Below are positions 1 through 8,807 of a DNA stretch of 64,000 nucleotides, piece by piece; within the stretch, counting starts at the first letter, position 1, and each line of letters begins with the position of its first letter. The stretch is taken from contig NZ_CP013630.1 in NCBI RefSeq assembly GCF_001664485.1, forward strand, positions 4,099,501 to 4,163,500. Direction: 5' to 3'. This stretch comes from Rhizobium sp. N324. GTDB lineage: Bacteria > Pseudomonadota > Alphaproteobacteria > Rhizobiales > Rhizobiaceae. Made by a program: the position numbers and the translations under genes. The notes beneath the pieces were generated by a model. That model did no database searches. It was given only the letters and a program-made list of their open reading frames with translations, and had not been told where the DNA came from.

Positions 1-93
1 CCGCTGGCGGCGGCCTTTTCCGTCGTGCCGATCGTCATCATGGCGCTTTATCTGTCGCTCGCCAAAAAGCTGGGAGCCTTCGATGCGCTCTGA
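1..93 (+). CDS. ABC transporter permease, C-terminal end only (PotB type)
   Basis: The window opens inside a gene. Frame 1 reads 30 codons and stops at a TGA ending at 93. The fragment has a hydrophobic run ([19 protein letters not shown]) followed by a short polar tail, which matches the last membrane helix of an inner-membrane permease. The next permease gene starts 11 bases before this stop, the overlap expected for paired PotB and PotC subunits of a polyamine-type importer. The assignment rests mainly on that neighbour, because only the tail is visible. Confidence 0.7.
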   Translation, partial: PLAAAFSVVPIVIMALYLSLAKKLGAFDAL

Positions 94-895
94 CCTCAAG
101 AGATCGCCGCTGCCCTTAAAGATCGCCGCCGCTGGCGGGCTGCTCTTCCTGCACCTGCCGATCCTGCTGATCTTCATCTATGCCTTCACGACCGAGGAAA
201 AGAGCTATCAATGGCCGCCGCCCGGCCTGACGCTACAATGGTTCGCCGTCGCCTGGGACCGGCCGGATGTCTGGTCGGCGCTCGGTCTTTCCGTGCAGGT
301 CGCCGTCATTGCCACGGCGATCGCGCTGGTGCTCGGCACACTCTGCGCGGCGGCCGTCAGCCAGACGAAATTCTTTGGTCGTGAGGCGATCTCGCTGCTG
401 GTCATCCTGCCGATCGCCCTTCCCGGCATCATCACCGGCATTGCGCTGCGCTCTGCCTTCAGCCTGTTCGACGTCCCGTTTTCGGTCTGGACCATCGTGC
501 TCGGCCACGCCACCTTCTGCGTGGTCGTCGTCTACAACAATGCGGTCGCCCGCTTCCGCCGCACCTCCGGCTCGCTGATCGAGGCGTCGATGGACCTCGG
601 CGCCGATGGCTTCCAGACCTTCCGCCATATCATCCTGCCGAATATCGGCACCGCGCTGCTCGCCGGCGGCATGCTGGCCTTCGCGCTGTCCTTCGACGAG
701 GTCATCGTCACCACCTTCACCGGCGGCCAGCAATCGACCTTGCCGATCTGGATGCTCGAAGAACTCATCCGCCCACGCCAGCGCCCGGTCACCAATGTGG
801 TCGCCATGGTGGTGGTGCTCGTCACTTTCCTGCCGATCCTGGCAGCCTATTACCTCACCCGCGACGGCGACCAGATTGCCGGCGCCGGCAAATAA
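83..895 (+). CDS. ABC transporter permease, spermidine/putrescine type (PotC-like)
   Basis: This 270-residue inner-membrane protein is a permease of the polyamine/opine/Fe importer class. It has about six hydrophobic segments, starting with [16 protein letters not shown] near residues 18-34. The cytoplasmic coupling loop near residues 165-185 reads [20 protein letters not shown], the EAA motif that docks on the ATPase. The ATG overlaps the upstream permease stop, so translation is probably coupled. The dehydrogenase gene begins 13 bases downstream, behind AGGGAGAA, so both lie in one operon. The aldehyde dehydrogenase suggests that putrescine or a related diamine is the substrate. The family is certain; the substrate is inferred. 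Confidence 0.88.
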   Translation: MRSDLKRSPLPLKIAAAGGLLFLHLPILLIFIYAFTTEEKSYQWPPPGLTLQWFAVAWDRPDVWSALGLSVQVAVIATAIALVLGTLCAAAVSQTKFFGREAISLLVILPIALPGIITGIALRSAFSLFDVPFSVWTIVLGHATFCVVVVYNNAVARFRRTSGSLIEASMDLGADGFQTFRHIILPNIGTALLAGGMLAFALSFDEVIVTTFTGGQQSTLPIWMLEELIRPRQRPVTNVVAMVVVLVTFLPILAAYYLTRDGDQIAGAGK

Positions 896-908
896 CAGGG
901 AGAACATC

Positions 909-2336
909 ATGGATACCCAGATGCTGATCGGTTCGCGTTTCGAAAAGGGCACGGAGACGGAAGAGCACATCCTGAACCCGAAGACCGGCGAGACGGTGAT
1001 CGACCTTCCCGAAGCCTCGCTGTCCCAGATCGACGCCGCCGTCGATGCCGCCGAAAAAGCCTTCGCAGGCTGGTCGCAGACGACGCCGGGCGAACGTTCC
1101 GGCTACCTGCTGAAGATCGCCGATGCCATCGAGAAGGATGCCGCCGGCTTCGCCACGCTCGAGGCTTTGAATTGCGGCAAGCCGATCAATGCTGTGCTGA
1201 ACGACGAGATCCCGGCGATTGTCGATTGTTATCGCTTCTTCGCCGGCGCCGTGCGCAACCTGCACGCACCGGCCGCCGGCGAATATCTGCCCGGCCACAC
1301 CTCGATGATCCGCCGCGATCCGATCGGCATCGTCGGCTCGATCGCGCCGTGGAACTATCCGCTGATGATGATGGCCTGGAAGCTGGCGCCGGCAATCGCC
1401 GGCGGCAATACCGTCGTCTTCAAGCCGTCGGAGCAGACGCCGCTGACGGCGCTGAAGATGGCGAAGCTGCTTTCCGACATCCTGCCCGAAGGCGTCGTCA
1501 ACGTCATCCTCGGCCGCGGCGAAAGCGTCGGCAACGCGCTGATCAATCATGCCAAGATTAGCATGATCTCGATCACCGGCGATGTCGCCACCGGCAAGAA
1601 GGTGCTGCAGGCCGCCGCCAAGACGGTCAAGCGCACCCATCTGGAACTCGGCGGCAAGGCCCCGGTCATCGTCTTCGACGACGCCGATGTCGACGCCGTC
1701 GTCTCAGGCATCCGCACCTTCGGCTATTACAATGCCGGCCAGGACTGCACCGCCGCCTGCCGGATCTACGCCGACGCCAGGGTCTACGACAATTTCGTCG
1801 CCGATCTCTCCTCGGCCGTCGCAAGCATCCGCTTCAACCAGGCCGACGACACCGAAAACGAGATCGGCCCGCTGATCTCCAGGCGTCAGCGCGACCGCGT
1901 CGAGAGCTTCGTCGCCCGCGCCTCGGAACACAAGCACATGGAGATCACCACCGGCGGCAAGGTCTCCGGCGACAAGGGCTTCTTCTTCACGCCGACCGTC
2001 ATAGCAGGCGCGTTGCAGGACGATGAGATCGTCCGCCGCGAGGTCTTCGGGCCGGTCGTCTCGGTCACCCGCTTTTCCCAAGCCGACGATGCCGTCGCCT
2101 GGGCAAACGACAGCGACTACGGCCTCGCCTCCTCCGTCTGGACCAAGGATATCGGCCGCGGCATGAAGACCGCCGCGCGGCTGCAATATGGCTGCACCTG
2201 GATCAACACGCATTTCATGCTGGCCAACGAGATGCCGCATGGCGGCCTCAAACAATCGGGCTACGGCAAGGACATGTCGGCCTATGCGCTCGAGGATTAC
2301 ACCGCGGTGCGCCACGTGATGATCAATCACGGCTGA
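909..2336 (+). CDS. patD: Gamma-aminobutyraldehyde dehydrogenase-like ALDH (PatD/Prr type)
   Basis: This 475-residue NAD-dependent aldehyde dehydrogenase would oxidise 4-aminobutanal, made from putrescine, to GABA in the cytosol. The nucleotide-binding stretch has PWNYP near residue 140 and KPSEQTPL near 172. The general base is Glu246 in LELGGKAP and the nucleophile is Cys280 in GQDCTA. Length and these motifs match the PatD/betaine-aldehyde dehydrogenase group. The ATG at 909 follows AGGGAGAA and begins 13 bases after the permease stop, so it was chosen over a longer in-frame extension that would run back through the permease gene. Betaine aldehyde is an alternative substrate; the polyamine permeases next door favour aminobutyraldehyde. 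Confidence 0.85.
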   Translation: MDTQMLIGSRFEKGTETEEHILNPKTGETVIDLPEASLSQIDAAVDAAEKAFAGWSQTTPGERSGYLLKIADAIEKDAAGFATLEALNCGKPINAVLNDEIPAIVDCYRFFAGAVRNLHAPAAGEYLPGHTSMIRRDPIGIVGSIAPWNYPLMMMAWKLAPAIAGGNTVVFKPSEQTPLTALKMAKLLSDILPEGVVNVILGRGESVGNALINHAKISMISITGDVATGKKVLQAAAKTVKRTHLELGGKAPVIVFDDADVDAVVSGIRTFGYYNAGQDCTAACRIYADARVYDNFVADLSSAVASIRFNQADDTENEIGPLISRRQRDRVESFVARASEHKHMEITTGGKVSGDKGFFFTPTVIAGALQDDEIVRREVFGPVVSVTRFSQADDAVAWANDSDYGLASSVWTKDIGRGMKTAARLQYGCTWINTHFMLANEMPHGGLKQSGYGKDMSAYALEDYTAVRHVMINHG

Positions 2337-2351
2337 GCGGCGAGAAAGAAG

Positions 2352-2415
2352 GATCCGGAGAGGCGCCGTCGGGGAGACCGTATGCAAGGGGAATTGACCA
2401 CCGCCGCTCCGGATC
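2352..2415. repeat. Long-spaced inverted repeat between dehydrogenase and DUF1328 gene
   Basis: Perfect 9-base arms GATCCGGAG (2352-2360) and CTCCGGATC (2407-2415) enclose 46 bases. No T-run follows, so it is not a classical terminator. It may be an mRNA 3' structure or a repeat remnant. Confidence 0.4.
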
Positions 2416-2516
2416 ATTAGCCTCGTTGGCAGAGCCCGCAATGCCGTCTCATCCGAAGCCATCCGGAACAATTTCCCGGCTGCCGCGTCTTCAAGGCAAA
2501 AGCAAAGGATGATGCC

Positions 2517-2690
2517 ATGCTGAAATGGGCTCTGATATTTTTCGTCATTTCGATCGTCGCCGGCTTCTTCGGTTTTTCCGGTGTCTCCGCGGCCACCGCG
2601 ACCATCGCCCGCGTTCTCTTCGGCATCGCGCTGGTGATCTTCCTGATCTTCCTCGTCCTTGCGCTGATGGCCGGACAGGCGATCCTATGA
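2517..2690 (+). CDS. DUF1328 small membrane protein
   Basis: This is a 57-residue protein with two hydrophobic segments: [20 protein letters not shown], and a second around residues 33-54 rich in Leu, Ile and Phe. Between them lies the short [16 protein letters not shown] stretch typical of DUF1328 (YtjA-like) proteins. The ATG is preceded by AAAGGATGATGCC, a usable ribosome site. The family is widespread in alphaproteobacteria, and its function is unknown; an inner-membrane or stress role is usually assumed. It stands alone, with a DoxX gene converging from the other strand 71 bases away. Confidence 0.85.
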   Translation: MLKWALIFFVISIVAGFFGFSGVSAATATIARVLFGIALVIFLIFLVLALMAGQAIL

Positions 2691-2761
2691 GCAGCTGCTT
2701 CTAACAGAAGGTGAGATCGGCGGAAGCGCTATAGCCGCAATCGGCCGGATATCCTGGCTTT

Positions 2762-3208
2762 TCAGGAGAGCACCGCCCGCAGCCAGGGATGCAGTCTGTT
2801 TGTTCGCTTTCGCAGCAGATTGTCGATCGATATCGATCCGGCGCCGGACGCCGCCAGCACGAACATGCCCCCGGCAATCGCCAGGTCTTTCTCGAAATGC
2901 AGGAGTTCGTTCTGGCTGGCAAAATTCGTGTGAAAGAGCAAGGCGGTCGCCAGGCAGAAGAGCGCCAATGCGAATGCGCCGAGCCGGCTGAGGAAACCCG
3001 TCGCGAGCGAAAGGCCGGCGCCGATCTGAAGGGCAATGGTAGCAACTGCAACCGGCACCGAAAGCCCCAGTTCTGCGAAAGTGTCGATGGTCGCGGTGAT
3101 ATTCATCGCAAGTGACCAACCCTCATGCAGGAAGATCAGCGACAGCAGAAGCCTGCCCAGGAGAAGAATGACATCGGCCGGCCCGGGCCGGCTTGAGGCG
3201 CTTTCCAT
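2762..3208 (-). CDS. DoxX family membrane protein
   Basis: This roughly 148-residue protein has four hydrophobic helices and the DoxX pattern: an early LLLGRLLLSLIFLHEGW helix with conserved Arg, a polar loop, a helix rich in Gly and Ala (IALQIGAGLSLATGF), and a late DLAIAGGMFVLAASG helix. DoxX proteins are small inner-membrane proteins linked to redox or electron transfer, mostly without a defined activity. Two adjacent ATGs exist (3211 and 3208); the GGAGGG at 3213-3218 sits better for the second. No operon partner is evident, and the neighbouring DUF1345 gene begins or ends on separate signals. Confidence 0.82.
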   Translation of the reverse strand: MESASSRPGPADVILLLGRLLLSLIFLHEGWSLAMNITATIDTFAELGLSVPVAVATIALQIGAGLSLATGFLSRLGAFALALFCLATALLFHTNFASQNELLHFEKDLAIAGGMFVLAASGAGSISIDNLLRKRTNRLHPWLRAVLS

Positions 3209-3300
3209 CATACCCTCCTGTACTCAGCTATTCGACCTTGCCGCCTTCGCATGTGATGGCTCTCTGGCTCGGATCCTCACGGCTGCGGCGATAGGGCGCA

Positions 3301-3969
3301 TTATAGCAGGCTCGCCCCGACATTGATCGCCAGCGCCAGGATCGTCGTATTGAACAGGAACGACAGCACGGCATGCAGCAGTGTCAGCTTGCGCATGCTG
3401 GTCGAACTGACCGCGACATCCGCCGTCTGCGCGGCAACGCCGATGGTAAAGGAGAAATAGAGGAAATCCCAGTAACCGGGCTCTTCGATCCCGTCAGGAA
3501 ACTTGAGGCCGCCCTCCTCGTCGGCACCACCATAAAAATAGTGGGCGTAATGGATGGTGAAGAGCGTGTGCAGAAAGATCCAGGAGATCAGGATCGTCAG
3601 CACCGCGGCGCCCGCGCGCGCCAGCGCGACGTCAGGTGTTGCTTCCTTGATCGAATGAAGCTCAATGCCGATACCGGCGATGCTCGCAAGTGCTGCACCG
3701 ATCGAAAGCGCCAAAAGGACGGTGTCGGAGAAATCGAGGTCCGCGGAGCGTTTCCGGATGCTTTCAACCGTCGCCCGCAGCATCTTGCGCCAGCTGAGCG
3801 CGACAAAAACGCCGGCGCTGATATTCCAGCCGAACAAGATGTTGCCGGCACTGACGTCGCGCGAGGTCACAGCCAAGAAGACCACTAGTCCGGCAAGGAC
3901 CGATATGATGAAGCTCGCATGCTTGTAGGCAAATGCCGCAAGGGAATTTGCCTGTTCCTCATCCACCAT
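3301..3969 (-). CDS. DUF1345 family membrane protein
   Basis: This protein of about 222 residues has several hydrophobic segments and the conserved region DGIEEPGYWDFLYFSFTIGVAAQTADVAV, split here by wording only, near residues 150-185; GYWDFLYFSFTIG and the TADV stretch are typical of DUF1345. Its function is unknown; the fold resembles an ion-channel-like membrane protein. The open frame extends to 4050, but that longer start would lie beyond the transaldolase terminator. An ATG at 3969 with GGAG six bases upstream is preferred, and an ATG at 3987 (228 residues) is possible. Confidence 0.82.
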   Translation of the reverse strand: MVDEEQANSLAAFAYKHASFIISVLAGLVVFLAVTSRDVSAGNILFGWNISAGVFVALSWRKMLRATVESIRKRSADLDFSDTVLLALSIGAALASIAGIGIELHSIKEATPDVALARAGAAVLTILISWIFLHTLFTIHYAHYFYGGADEEGGLKFPDGIEEPGYWDFLYFSFTIGVAAQTADVAVSSTSMRKLTLLHAVLSFLFNTTILALAINVGASLL

Positions 3970-4007
3970 ACCAGTCTCCGACAGCATATGCCCTTGATAA
4001 CAGCACG

Positions 4008-4041
4008 AAAAAGGCGCGCCTGCCAGCGGCAGCCGCGCCTT
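4008..4041 (-). terminator. Rho-independent terminator of tal
   Basis: On the minus strand, 21 bases after the transaldolase stop, AAGGCGCG plus GCTGCC pairs with GGCAG plus CGCGCCTT around a 3-base loop. The stem is about 13 base pairs with one internal C/C mismatch, and it runs into a T-run (TTTTT). This is a textbook intrinsic terminator. Confidence 0.88.
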
Positions 4042-4061
4042 CGATTGCATGCCGTGCTCTA

Positions 4062-5027
4062 TCAGGCGGCGGCGAGCTGCAGTTCCTTCTGCACCATGGT
4101 GCGCAATGTTCCGAGATCCTTGGCGAAAGCGCGAATGCCTTCGGCGAGTTTTTCCGTCGCCATCGCGTCTTCGTTCATCAGCCAGCGGAAGGTCTTCTCG
4201 TCGACAGAGACCTTCGGATCCGGCTTGCGGCTCTCCGGCGAGAGCTTGCGCTCTAGCTTGCCTTCATCCTTGGCGAGCTCGTCGAGCAGGTTCGGGCTGA
4301 TGGTCAGGCGGTCGCAGCCGGCAAGGGCTTCGATTTCGCCGGCACTGCGGAAGGAGGCGCCCATGACGATCGTCTTGATATCGTTCGCCTTGTAATAGTT
4401 GTAGATTTCACGGACGGAGATGACGCCCGGATCTTCCTCGGCCGTGTAGTCCTTACCGGTTGATTTCTTGTACCAGTCGAGAATGCGGCCGACGAAGGGC
4501 GAGATCAGGAACACTTTCGCGTCGGCGCAGGCGATCGCCTGGGCCTTGCTGAAGAGAAGCGTCAGGTTGCAGTCGATGCCTTCCTTCTGCAGCACTTCGG
4601 CGGCGCGGATGCCTTCCCAGGTGGAGGCGAGCTTGATGAGGATGCGGTCCTGATCGATGCCGCGGTCCTTGTAGGCGGCGATGATCGACCGAGCCTTGGC
4701 AAGCGAAGCCTCGGTGTCGAAGGACAGATCGGCGTCGACCTCCGTCGAAACACGGCCCGGCACGAGCTTCACCAGCGCGGCGCCGACCGAGATGGCGAGT
4801 CGGTCGGCGACGGCCGAAGACACGGCTTCGGAATTGCCGCCCTTTTTCTTGCCCCAGGCGACGGCTTCCTTGATGGCGTCGGCAAACATCGGCGTTCCCA
4901 GCGCCTTCAGCACGATGCTCGGGTTCGTCGTGCAATCCACGGGCTTCAGGCGGGCGACGGCCTCGATGTCGCCGGTATCGGCGACGACGGTGGTAATCTC
5001 GCGGAGTTGGTCAAGCTTGGATGTCAT
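4062..5027 (-). CDS. tal: Transaldolase
   Basis: This 321-residue cytosolic enzyme of the pentose phosphate pathway moves a dihydroxyacetone unit between sedoheptulose-7-phosphate and glyceraldehyde-3-phosphate. The classical TalB-type residues are at the expected positions: Asp17 in VVADTGD, the Schiff-base Lys132 in RILIKLAST, and the DCTTNPS signature at 31-37. A TTG lies two codons upstream at 5033, but the ATG at 5027 has AAGGA nine bases before it and is preferred. It is a single-gene unit closed by the intrinsic terminator at 4008-4041. The 420-base upstream gap separates it from a divergent SorC regulator. Confidence 0.97.
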   Translation of the reverse strand: MTSKLDQLREITTVVADTGDIEAVARLKPVDCTTNPSIVLKALGTPMFADAIKEAVAWGKKKGGNSEAVSSAVADRLAISVGAALVKLVPGRVSTEVDADLSFDTEASLAKARSIIAAYKDRGIDQDRILIKLASTWEGIRAAEVLQKEGIDCNLTLLFSKAQAIACADAKVFLISPFVGRILDWYKKSTGKDYTAEEDPGVISVREIYNYYKANDIKTIVMGASFRSAGEIEALAGCDRLTISPNLLDELAKDEGKLERKLSPESRKPDPKVSVDEKTFRWLMNEDAMATEKLAEGIRAFAKDLGTLRTMVQKELQLAAA

Positions 5028-5448
5028 GGTCAATAATCCTTGTTGAACTTGGGCTGCGACCGGCGCGAGTTCCGCCCGGCAAAGGTGATCTACCGACAGG
5101 CTGTCTGCATGCTGCAGGCGAAAAGGCGCGCATCCGTCACGGATGATTCATAAACGTGAAGGACAGTGGCCGTGTTCCCGCAGGCAAACCGCACGCTGAA
5201 CGCCGGCGATGCCGCCTGCGGCTGGAAGGCCGGTCGTGACTTTCGGCATGCCCGCACTATGTCCTCCTCGGACGGACAGAACGATTTCGTGTCGCCAGGA
5301 CTATCACCGTTCGCCCGCGGAAAAGTCAAGGACATTTGTGCATTTCAATTGACATAAGTGTCACACCCGTCATTATCCCCCCAACAACGCGCCGTGGCAG
5401 CCGTTCATCCCCTGAGGGATCTAGGGCAAAAATTCGGCTGGAGGAGAT
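5028..5448. other. Divergent intergenic region, tal / SorC regulator
   Basis: These 421 bases carry promoters for both flanking genes and no convincing coding frame. For the plus-strand gene, TTGACA (5349-5354) and ATTATC (5372-5377) are 17 bases apart. An imperfect inverted repeat, GACATTTGTGC (5331-5341) and ACATAAGTGTC (5352-5362), matches in 8 of 11 positions and overlaps that -35 box, so it is a candidate autoregulatory operator. Confidence 0.5.
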
Positions 5449-6474
5449 GTGGTCAAGCTCAAACGCGGCACACACACGGCCTATTCCGAAGCGTCTTCGC
5501 TGCGGCTGAGGGCGGCATGGCTCTACTATAATGAAGGCCTGACCCAGAAGGACGTCGCCGAACAGCTCGGCATCAGCCGCACCACCGTCATCCGCCTGCT
5601 CGACGAGGCGATGAAGCGCAGCGAAGTCCAGATCTGGATCAACGATTCGATTGGCGACTGCGTCGAGCTTTCGGTGAGACTGGAGCGCGCCTACGGCCTC
5701 GACGAAGCGATTGTCGTTCCGGCACCGGTCAATGGCGACGTCGACGCGCTGGCCAGGAATGTCGGCCTGGCGCTCGGCCAGTTCCTGTCCGAAGCCATCC
5801 CCGACGATTACACCATCGGCGTCGGCTGGGGCCGCACGATGACCGCTTCGCTGTCGAGCTTCCGGCCGCCGCGCCGCGCCAATTGCAAGGTCGTCTCGCT
5901 GCTCGGCGGCATCGTCGCCGTGCACCAGACGAACCCGATCGATTACACATGGCGGCTGGCCAACCAGCTCGGTGCCGAATGTTATATGTTCCTGGCGCCG
6001 CTCCTCGTCGATTCCGTCGAGACCAAGCGCAATCTGATCGAGAAATGCGGGCTCGACACGATCTACCGTCTGGCCGAGAGCCTCGATCTGGCGATCGTCA
6101 GCTGCGGCGATATCGGCCCGCATTCGACCTCGCTGTCGGAGGGCTGGATCTCGAAGGCCGAGCTGCAGGAACTGATCGATGCCGGCTGCGTCTGCGACAC
6201 GATGTTCAACTTCCTCGATGAGGACGGCAATTCGGTCGACCACTCGATCAATCGTCGCGTCATGTCCGTCGATCTCGACACACTGAAGGAGGCCAAACAT
6301 ATCGTGCTCTCCTCCGGCGGCGCCCACCGCGCCGTCGCCATCCGTGCGACCATCAAACGCATCGGGTGCAACACGCTGATCACCGATGAAAGTGCTGCGC
6401 GCGCACTGCTGGAATTGGCCGACACATCTCCGGCTGCCTCTTCTCCCCAGCGGGGAGAAGTGCCGGAGCGATAG
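5449..6474 (+). CDS. SorC/DeoR-type sugar-binding transcriptional regulator
   Basis: This 341-residue regulator has an N-terminal helix-turn-helix (LTQKDVAEQLGISRTTVIRLLDEA, residues about 25-48) followed by a SorC sugar-phosphate-binding domain with the GVGWGRTMTA glycine loop near residue 124 and ISSGDIG-like SCGDIGP near 222. SorC proteins respond to phosphorylated sugars or polyols. The start is GTG; the strong GGAGGAG lies only two bases upstream, which is unusually close. The last residues (about SPAASSPQRGEVPER) are encoded inside a RIME-like repeat, so the C-terminus looks extended. It is monocistronic. The target operon is not identified; transaldolase, divergent across the shared promoter region, is the nearest candidate. 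Confidence 0.87.
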   Translation: MVKLKRGTHTAYSEASSLRLRAAWLYYNEGLTQKDVAEQLGISRTTVIRLLDEAMKRSEVQIWINDSIGDCVELSVRLERAYGLDEAIVVPAPVNGDVDALARNVGLALGQFLSEAIPDDYTIGVGWGRTMTASLSSFRPPRRANCKVVSLLGGIVAVHQTNPIDYTWRLANQLGAECYMFLAPLLVDSVETKRNLIEKCGLDTIYRLAESLDLAIVSCGDIGPHSTSLSEGWISKAELQELIDAGCVCDTMFNFLDEDGNSVDHSINRRVMSVDLDTLKEAKHIVLSSGGAHRAVAIRATIKRIGCNTLITDESAARALLELADTSPAASSPQRGEVPER

Positions 6475-6495
6475 CGAGGCGATGAGGGGGTGAGC
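6430..6495. repeat. RIME-like repeat fragment overlapping the regulator 3' end
   Basis: CTTCTCCCC (6440-6448) and GGGGAGAAG (6452-6460) form a tight palindrome, followed by GATGAGGGGGTGAGC. The same words occur in the larger elements at 43097-43212 and 56801-56939. The element begins inside the SorC coding frame and supplies its stop. Confidence 0.65.
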
Positions 6496-6552
6496 GACGC
6501 TAGGAGCGAACGGTCGGAGCGACAAGCGACGACCGACCTCCCACTCCGCCTA

Positions 6553-7425
6553 TCAGGCGTGCGCCGACTCCCAGCCAAGCATCGCCCGCTTGCGGGTCAA
6601 ACCCCAATGGTAGCCGGTCAGCGCGCCGTTCTTGCCGACTGCCCGGTGGCATGGCACCACGAAGGAGATCGGGTTGGCCCCGACCGCCGCCCCCACGGCG
6701 CGCTGCGCCGTCGGCCGGCCGATATCCTTGGCGATATCGGAATAGGTGACCGCCTTGCCGAACGGGATTTTCATCAGGCTTTGCCAGACGCTGACCTGGA
6801 AATCCGTGCCGATCAGCACGACCCGCAGCGGCTGTTCCGAGGACCATTTGCCGGGCTCGAAGATGCGGGCGGCATAGGGAACCGTCGCCTGCAGGTCCTC
6901 GACATATTGGGCATTCGGCCAGCGGCAGGTCATATCCTCGAGGCAGGCCTTCTCGTCGCCGGAATCGCTGAAGGCAAGGCCGGCAAGGCCTCGGTCGGTC
7001 ACCATGATAAGCGCAACGCCGAAGGGGCAGATGTGGAAGCCGTAGCGGATGGTGAGACCGCCGCCCTTCGCCTTCCATTCGCCAGGCGACATCGCCTCAT
7101 GGGTTACGAAGAGATCGTGAAGCCGGCTCGGGCCGGAGAGGCCGACCTCGATCGAGGTCTCCAGCAGCGGCATGTCTTCCTGGCGCAGCAGCCGCTTGGC
7201 GTGATCGAGCGTCACCGCCTGCAGGAAGCCCTTGGGCGACAGGCCGGCCCAGCGGGTGAAGGTCTTCTGCAACTGCGTCGGCGACTGGTTGAGCCGCGCC
7301 GCGATCGCCTCCAGCGAAGGCTGGTCGCGATAATCCTCGGTGATGAGTTCGATCACCCGGCGGACAATGTCGTAATCCGGGCCGTCAGGTGTGATGTCTG
7401 TTTGCAGGTTCGCAATCATATTCAT
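6553..7425 (-). CDS. AraC HTH - O6-methylguanine-DNA methyltransferase fusion (Ada-like)
   Basis: This 290-residue protein joins an AraC-type helix-turn-helix region (about residues 20-105, with PSLEAIAARLNQSPTQLQK) to a C-terminal methylguanine methyltransferase domain. The acceptor site VVPCHRAVG near residue 260 removes O6-methyl groups from DNA onto Cys in a suicide reaction. The GKAVTYSDIA and GAAVGANPI stretches are also typical. It lacks the N-terminal Ada zinc/Cys domain that senses methylphosphotriesters, so it is not a full Ada; regulation by self-methylation at that site is not possible. The ATG at 7425 sits eight bases after AAGGAG, and that site is part of a perfect 19-bp palindrome. 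Confidence 0.9.
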   Translation of the reverse strand: MNMIANLQTDITPDGPDYDIVRRVIELITEDYRDQPSLEAIAARLNQSPTQLQKTFTRWAGLSPKGFLQAVTLDHAKRLLRQEDMPLLETSIEVGLSGPSRLHDLFVTHEAMSPGEWKAKGGGLTIRYGFHICPFGVALIMVTDRGLAGLAFSDSGDEKACLEDMTCRWPNAQYVEDLQATVPYAARIFEPGKWSSEQPLRVVLIGTDFQVSVWQSLMKIPFGKAVTYSDIAKDIGRPTAQRAVGAAVGANPISFVVPCHRAVGKNGALTGYHWGLTRKRAMLGWESAHA

Positions 7426-7431
7426 CGTCTT

Positions 7432-7450
7432 TCTCCTTGTCACAAGGAGA
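7432..7450. promoter_or_regulatory. Perfect palindrome containing the Ada-like gene's ribosome site
   Basis: TCTCCTTGT, one base (C), then ACAAGGAGA is exactly symmetric. The left arm on the minus strand is the AAGGAG ribosome site of the gene starting at 7425. It could be a protein operator or an mRNA hairpin hiding the site. Confidence 0.5.
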
Positions 7451-7504
7451 TAATCAATAGGGTGTTTGCAAACCACCCGTTTCTTGCGCACCCGGCGGAT
7501 AGGC

Positions 7505-8002
7505 TCAAATACGCTGTTTAACCGTAGCGAGCGCCCCCTTGAAGGCCTTGGCAAAACTTTCGCGATCGTCGGGATTGAGGAAGGAACCGATATCGGTGCG
7601 CCGGCCCTCTCCGAAGATCTGCATGGAAAGGATGCCGATCTCCTGGTGTCGGCGAACGAGAAAGCGCGCCCAGAACGGGTTGAAGTGATGCTCGACCATC
7701 CGTCCCGATGGTGCGAACTTGCGCACCGAAACGTCGGTACGCGACACCGTCACCTCCTCACGCGCCCTGCCGGAGCGGTAGCTCAGCCAGAAGGCGCCGT
7801 AGAGCAGGGCGAAATCCAGCCCGAAGAAGAAGCCGATCGGCCAGGCGCCGGTGGCGACGAAGAACATGCCGTAGAGGAAGCAGATGGCACCGGACAGGAT
7901 AAGCAGCACCCTGAAGCCCCGGCGGCCGAGCGACCGGTGGGGGAAGAGCTCGGCGGCGAAAACAGGCTGCTCGCTGGAGCTGTCGGCGTTGCTTTCCATC
8001 AT
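7505..8002 (-). CDS. DUF2244 domain protein
   Basis: This protein of about 165 residues has two adjacent hydrophobic helices (FRVLLILSGAICFLYGMFFVATG and IGFFFGLDFALLYGAFWLSY) followed by a soluble domain with EEVTVSRTDV and the conserved FNPFWARFLV. That order is typical of DUF2244, an inner-membrane family of unknown function. Adjacent ATGs lie at 8002 and 7999; a longer in-frame start at 8092 would run into the divergent nth gene and is rejected. Only 22 bases separate the two divergent starts, so the promoters must overlap the coding ends. Confidence 0.83.
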   Translation of the reverse strand: MMESNADSSSEQPVFAAELFPHRSLGRRGFRVLLILSGAICFLYGMFFVATGAWPIGFFFGLDFALLYGAFWLSYRSGRAREEVTVSRTDVSVRKFAPSGRMVEHHFNPFWARFLVRRHQEIGILSMQIFGEGRRTDIGSFLNPDDRESFAKAFKGALATVKQRI

Positions 8003-8024
8003 AGCTGGTGAGTATAGATTCCCT

Positions 8025-8807
8025 ATGGCGAATCCGAAACTTAAATCCGCAACCAAACCATCGCAAAACTTGAATGTGATCGCCCGCCGCAAGCCGGCGG
8101 CGGCGGTGAAGACCGCTTATTCGCTGGCCGAGCGCGAGGAGGTCTTCCGCCGCTTCTCGGTGCAGCGGCCGGAACCGAGGGGCGAGCTCGAGCACAGCAA
8201 TCCTTTTACCCTCGTCGTCGCCGTCGCCCTGTCGGCGCAGGCGACCGATGTCGGTGTCAACAAGGCGACGCGCGCGCTTTTCAAGGTGGCCGATACGCCG
8301 GAAAAGATGCTCGATCTCGGAGAGGAGCGGCTGCGCGATTACATCAAGACGATCGGCCTCTATCGCAACAAGGCGAAAAACGTCATCGCACTCTCGCAGA
8401 TGCTGGTCGATGATTTCGCCGGCAAGGTGCCGGAGACACGCGACGAACTGGTGAAATTGCCGGGGGTCGGCCGCAAGACCGCCAATGTCGTACTCTCAAT
8501 GGCCTTCGGCCAGGCAACGATGGCCGTCGACACGCATATCTTCCGCATCGCCAATCGCATCCGGCTTGCCCCGGGCAAGACGCCTGACGAGGTCGAGACG
8601 CGGCTGATGAAGGTGATCCCGCAACATTACCTCTATCACGCCCATCACTGGCTGATCCTGCACGGGCGCTATACCTGCAAGGCGCGCCGCCCCGAATGCG
8701 AGCGCTGTGTTATCGCCGATCTCTGCAAGTCGCCGGAGAAAAGTTGGGATGTGCCGGCCCCACTCGTCGAGCTACCGCCGCAGGTGATTGGCGAGGCCGT
8801 CGAGTAA
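8025..8807 (+). CDS. nth: Endonuclease III
   Basis: This 260-residue DNA glycosylase/AP lyase removes oxidised pyrimidines in base excision repair. It shows the helix-hairpin-helix LVKLPGVGRKTANVVL with the catalytic Lys, the catalytic Asp in VDTHIFRI, and a 4Fe-4S cluster loop with cysteines spaced C-X6-C-X2-C-X5-C near residues 212-228. There is an N-terminal extension of about 30 basic residues, common in alphaproteobacteria. The ATG at 8025 is preferred because upstream codons lie in the divergent DUF2244 gene. The last 36 bases overlap the end of the convergent TetR gene. Confidence 0.96.
   Translation: MANPKLKSATKPSQNLNVIARRKPAAAVKTAYSLAEREEVFRRFSVQRPEPRGELEHSNPFTLVVAVALSAQATDVGVNKATRALFKVADTPEKMLDLGEERLRDYIKTIGLYRNKAKNVIALSQMLVDDFAGKVPETRDELVKLPGVGRKTANVVLSMAFGQATMAVDTHIFRIANRIRLAPGKTPDEVETRLMKVIPQHYLYHAHHWLILHGRYTCKARRPECERCVIADLCKSPEKSWDVPAPLVELPPQVIGEAVE

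Noticed and set aside
3301..4050. Longer start for the DUF1345 protein at 4050
   Set aside because: The first codons would lie beyond the transaldolase terminator and lack a ribosome site; ATG 3969 has GGAG at a good distance.
5326..6525. A 399-codon open frame on the minus strand
   Set aside because: It is antisense to the SorC regulator gene and reads as a composition-driven shadow.
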